Positions 7,364 to 9,643 of a DNA stretch of 9,643 nucleotides are shown piece by piece (within the stretch, counting starts at the first letter, position 1; every line of letters begins with the position of its first letter). Origin of the DNA: CAZKBP01 sp964551015 (GTDB lineage Bacteria > Bacteroidota > Bacteroidia > Cytophagales > Microscillaceae); assembly GCA_964551015.1 (NCBI GenBank), contig CAZKBP010000078.1:1-9643 (forward strand), in the 5' to 3' direction. The notes under the pieces were generated by a model. The model did not search any database. It saw nothing but the letters and a program-made list of their open reading frames with translations, and was not told the origin of the DNA. The position numbers and the translations under genes are program-made.

Positions 7364-7465
7364 AAGGTAATAGTTTTTAAGGCTCTATGTATCAGATGCT
7401 TAAGGTCAATCTTAGAAATGAGCTGACAAATTTACTGACAAATGCTATGCTCTCCCCCAAACGCG

Positions 7466-7492
7466 AAAAAAGGAATCCGAACCCAGATTCCT
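7466..7492 (-). terminator. Rho-independent terminator of dinD
   Basis: On the minus strand AGGAATC, an 8-base loop and GATTCCT form a perfect 7-bp stem, followed at once by six T. It starts about 25 bases after the dinD stop codon, the right distance and orientation to end the dinD transcript. Its presence argues that dinD does not read strongly into the ddmDE-like operon. Confidence 0.75.
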
Positions 7493-7517
7493 AGCCACTT
7501 CAAAAATATTAGTATTC

Positions 7518-8378
7518 TCAAGATTTTGGTTTGTTCTGATTGAGCTTCTGGACTTGATTGAGCATCTTTTTGTCTTGGGCTTTGACCCGTCTTTGCAGCT
7601 TTTTGATATCCTCTTCGGCGGGAAGATTTTCGGGGAAAATCCCTCTTTTATTGAGCAGCTTTCTGACTTCACTGTTGTTGCGAACGTGCTCTTGCCCGAT
7701 GGCTTCTTTGCCCTGCAATTGCTCATCTTTGTTGATGTTGAAAATAGTGATTTCGTTGGCAAAGTCTTTGGCTTTGATGGTAATGGTCGGGAGAAAATCA
7801 GCTAGAGGGCGGTTTTTAGAAACGTCTAATTTTTTCTTCATTTGTCCCGTGGTATAGCCTCCAAATAAAGCCTTGTCTCCTCGACTGCGGATGATGGCAA
7901 AGCCCCGGTCGTCTACCCCTCGCTCGTACATCACCCCGGATAAATTCTTCTCGGAAAGGCTCAATTTCTCACGGGCTTGTAGGCGTTTCCACTCCGTGAT
8001 CCGTTTTTCCAGAATCTCCTGCTTACGAGTTTGCACGGCGAAGTAATTCATGGCAAAGGCAATCTCATCCTTGCGCGGATCACCATTTTGAGCAATCAAA
8101 TAACAGGCATAACGGGTCAACATCACGTCCTTGATTTCGCGGATGGCTCCCGAACCTAGCTCGACCTTTTTGCTGGCTGCGACAAAATGGTCTTCCACAA
8201 CTTGCCCTGCATTCTGACAGGCAACTTTGGCTTTGTCTATTACCAAGTTAAAATTACGCCATTGCTCGTAGCCCAAGAGCTTCTGCAAGTCCCTGGCAAA
8301 CCAAAACTCCACGCCATCCGTTTCGTGGGCAAAGGATTCAAAATCCTCGGTGAGTGATTGTATAATTTCTGATTTCAT
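7518..8378 (-). CDS. dinD: DNA damage-inducible protein D (DinD family)
   Basis: The 286-residue protein matches the DinD family over its whole length, and its size is normal for the family. The N-terminal part is BRO-N-like: WFARDLQKLLGYEQW at residues 26-40, then VIDKAKVACQNAG (46-58) and VEDHF. The most diagnostic stretch is TRYACYLIAQNGDPRK (88-103) followed by FAVQTRKQE (113-121). The C-terminal third is basic and helical. In E. coli dinD is an SOS gene and the protein has been reported to act on RecA filaments; in other phyla the role is unknown and homologues often lie in defence islands. Here it is divergent from an XRE regulator, has its own terminator, and is followed 456 bases later on the same strand by the DdmD-like gene. 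I could not identify a LexA-type box by eye; the 17-bp palindrome upstream is the best candidate regulatory site. The ATG at 8378 places the family's conserved N-terminus correctly. Confidence 0.92.
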   Translation of the reverse strand: MKSEIIQSLTEDFESFAHETDGVEFWFARDLQKLLGYEQWRNFNLVIDKAKVACQNAGQVVEDHFVAASKKVELGSGAIREIKDVMLTRYACYLIAQNGDPRKDEIAFAMNYFAVQTRKQEILEKRITEWKRLQAREKLSLSEKNLSGVMYERGVDDRGFAIIRSRGDKALFGGYTTGQMKKKLDVSKNRPLADFLPTITIKAKDFANEITIFNINKDEQLQGKEAIGQEHVRNNSEVRKLLNKRGIFPENLPAEEDIKKLQRRVKAQDKKMLNQVQKLNQNKPKS

Positions 8379-8423
8379 TGTATTTTCATTTGGTTGTGAT
8401 GTAATTTTACCTATTTGGATACT

Positions 8424-8440
8424 AATTTAATAATTAAATT
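8424..8440. promoter_or_regulatory. Perfect 17-bp palindrome, candidate operator in divergent dinD/xre promoter
   Basis: AATTTAAT-A-ATTAAATT has perfect 8-base arms around one central base. It lies in the 94-base gap between the divergent starts of dinD (8378) and the XRE gene (8473), 45 bases from one and 32 from the other. Dimeric XRE regulators commonly bind such sites next to their own gene, so autoregulation with co-control of dinD is a reasonable inference. The sequence is purely A/T, so some of the symmetry may be chance. Confidence 0.5.
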
Positions 8441-8472
8441 CTCTTTTCATAACTTCCATAGCTTTTTATTGA

Positions 8473-8793
8473 ATGAAAAAACTCTACAAACGTATTTATG
8501 ACCTCAGAAAGGAAAGGAAGCTCAATCAAGCGCAGGTAGCCGAGCACTTGGGCTTGACACAGGATGGCTATGGTAAATTGGAAAGGGGGCAGGTAGATGT
8601 TACCATCACCCGGCTAGAAAAGCTGGCCGAAATCTTTGAAGTCCACCTCTTTGAACTCATTTTCGGCTCCGAGGCCGAAGGGTCTCAACTCCTCCAAGAG
8701 AACGAAAACCTCAAAAAAGAACTCGCCTACCTCAAAGAAAACAACCAACTTTTGAAAGAAAACTTGGAGCTGTATCGGAAGTTGAAGGGGTGA
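8473..8793 (+). CDS. XRE/Cro-type HTH regulator with C-terminal leucine zipper
   Basis: The protein has 106 residues. Residues 5-64 are a classic HTH_3 domain: IYDLRKERKLNQAQVAEHLG holds helices 1-2, and LTQDGYGKLERG (28-39) is the recognition helix, followed by TRLEKLAEIFEVHLFELI. After a short linker, residues 72-104 are a strong predicted coiled coil with L73, L80, L87, L94 in one heptad register and L84, L98 in the other, pointing to dimer formation. It probably acts as a DNA-binding repressor. It is transcribed away from dinD, and the shared 94-base spacer carries a 17-bp palindrome. Regulators of this layout are frequent in Bacteroidota, including beside type II toxin-antitoxin and defence genes; its target cannot be read from sequence. 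There is no partner gene downstream on the same strand: the next gene is convergent. The ATG is the first in the frame and gives a complete HTH. Confidence 0.85.
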   Translation: MKKLYKRIYDLRKERKLNQAQVAEHLGLTQDGYGKLERGQVDVTITRLEKLAEIFEVHLFELIFGSEAEGSQLLQENENLKKELAYLKENNQLLKENLELYRKLKG

Positions 8794-8890
8794 GTCTCCA
8801 CGATTGGGCTGATACCCGGGAGAAAAATAGGAAAATTATAGAATGTTTGCAGACTAGCAAAGATAGCGGATTGATTACAGGTTTTCAGAT

Positions 8891-9592
8891 TTACTTCCGC
8901 CCGTAACGCCGGAAAGCCGTGACAATTTGGTAGATGCCTAGGCTAGTAAAAACACGAGCCAAGCCACTCCAAATGTAGCTGTAAGGGGTAGGTGAAGTAC
9001 CAACAATGAAATCGACACTGTGGCTTGGAAAGATGAAGTACAATAGATAACCTATATGAAAGCGCAAAAAACGAGGGAGATCAATTATAATCATAAACCA
9101 AGAGGACTTAGATAAAGGATAAGGTTTGCCATTATCTATATTATCTATTTTTAATGATGAAATGAAGCCCAAATAAAATATAAACCCAAAGAGTAAAGTT
9201 AAGATCAGTGCTTTTACCCAACTTCTACCAAAACTGGAGGTGAAACCGTGTATAAGGAGGGAAATATACCCTGACCATCTATTTCTGTTTTCCTGCCACA
9301 ATTCTTTTCGTCTTAGACGTAAGTAATGTTCATAGTATTCCATCTCTCTGGTATAGTTCCCTTGCTTTTGCATCGCTAGATACAATTGATTATAAAGCTC
9401 AGATAGTCTATCATTTGAACCAGTACCTTGGCTGGATTCGCTAATTTTATCTGGTGGTAAGTGCCCATTCACCATCTTGATTTCACTTAAATTACTGCCT
9501 TTGATCTTTATCTTGCTAAAGCCGTTAAAGTTAAAGCTATTGAAATAGGCCTTCCCAAGGCTGCTGTTTCGCATAATCAACTCTGTCTCGGG
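8891..9592 (-). CDS. Pentapeptide-repeat membrane protein, channel-like C-terminus; 5' end missing
   Basis: Only the C-terminal part is present: the frame stays open leftward of the ATG at 9574 into the G run at the window end. The first 40 or so residues (e.g. AYFNSFNFNGFSKIKIKGSN) look like the last turns of a pentapeptide-type beta-helix. A helical soluble stretch follows, DRLSELYNQLYLAMQKQGNY and on to about residue 105. The membrane part has a clear transmembrane helix at 121-142 (WVKALILTLLFGFIFYLGF), a second hydrophobic segment at 160-186 ending in FIFPSHS, and a last one at about 205-222 ending in AFRRYGRK. This two-helix-plus-loop layout and tail resemble Bacteroidota pentapeptide proteins with an ion-channel-like (Ion_trans_2) end. 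The function is unknown; a membrane pore or sensor is plausible, and similar proteins occur near defence loci. It is convergent with the XRE gene. Residue numbers count from a TTG at 9580. Confidence 0.75.
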   Translation of the reverse strand, partial: PETELIMRNSSLGKAYFNSFNFNGFSKIKIKGSNLSEIKMVNGHLPPDKISESSQGTGSNDRLSELYNQLYLAMQKQGNYTREMEYYEHYLRLRRKELWQENRNRWSGYISLLIHGFTSSFGRSWVKALILTLLFGFIFYLGFISSLKIDNIDNGKPYPLSKSSWFMIIIDLPRFLRFHIGYLLYFIFPSHSVDFIVGTSPTPYSYIWSGLARVFTSLGIYQIVTAFRRYGRK

Positions 9593-9593
9593 G

Positions 9594-9643
<50 letters not shown>

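Larger units (their letters stand above)
7062..7465. other. Non-coding leader of the ddmDE-like operon, about 400 bases
   Basis: No gene is supportable on either strand. The stretch is AT-rich and holds a candidate promoter near 7130 (separate entry), a GC-rich hairpin at 7349-7363 (separate entry), and an inverted repeat AAATAGA/TCTATTT near 7267-7293. It also contains a tight direct repeat CTGACAAAT at 7423-7431 and 7435-7443 (12-base period), and a pair of GACAA/TTGTC elements around 7271 and 7311. The length is unusual for a Bacteroidota intergenic gap and leaves room for regulatory sites or a small RNA; none can be proven by eye. Confidence 0.5.

Noticed and set aside
7471..7492. tRNA T-arm-like sequence (GGGTTCG...ATTCC on the minus strand), a possible tRNA fragment or attachment site
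   Set aside because: The surrounding bases do not form a T stem or an acceptor stem, no CCA or anticodon arm is near, and a simple terminator with six T explains it.
7445..7857. Open frames overlapping the 3' half of dinD on both strands
   Set aside because: Shadow frames of a well-supported gene; composition is Ser/Lys/Phe-biased and no family is recognisable.

Overview
The window looks like an accessory region of a Bacteroidota genome, probably a contig end from a short-read assembly. Three things suggest this phylum: a Bacteroidota-style Cas6 C-terminus, a pentapeptide-repeat/channel protein ending in the AFRRYGRK-type tail common there, and a TAnnTTTG-like promoter element. No rRNA or tRNA gene and no core marker is present, so the genus cannot be read.

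Layout. Bases 1-1274 are a graveyard of broken pieces: a 21-bp tandem repeat array (1-187), an N-terminally truncated cas6 (212-565), two copies of a REP/MITE-like repeat offset by 128 bp (729-833, 857-961), and an eroded ISL3-family transposase fragment (1016-1224, minus). Bases 1275-7061 hold a tight two-gene minus-strand operon: a 1203-residue SF2 helicase with a C-terminal PD-(D/E)XK nuclease, then 6 bp later a 722-residue protein with an Argonaute-like MID pocket and an apparently inactive PIWI domain. Size, order and domain content match DdmD and DdmE, the plasmid-eliminating pair known from Vibrio cholerae. This is the main result: a divergent DdmDE-type anti-plasmid or anti-mobile-element system.

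Bases 7062-7517 are non-coding: the operon leader with a candidate promoter, and two hairpins of which one is a clear terminator of the next gene. Bases 7518-8378 (minus) encode a DinD-family SOS protein, divergent from an XRE-type regulator with a leucine zipper (8473-8793, plus). The 94-bp gap between them contains a perfect 17-bp palindrome, a likely operator. Bases 8891 to the right end carry the C-terminal part of a pentapeptide-repeat membrane protein, cut by a run of 49 G that is almost certainly a sequencing or assembly artefact.

How it may work together (inference): the DdmE-like Argonaute would use short nucleic-acid guides to recognise invading plasmid DNA and load the DdmD-like helicase-nuclease, which unwinds and degrades it. 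DinD and the regulator sit directly upstream of the operon on the same strand and on the opposite strand respectively. They may belong to the same defence island and could link it to DNA damage, but a terminator separates dinD from the operon, so nothing shows direct co-transcription.
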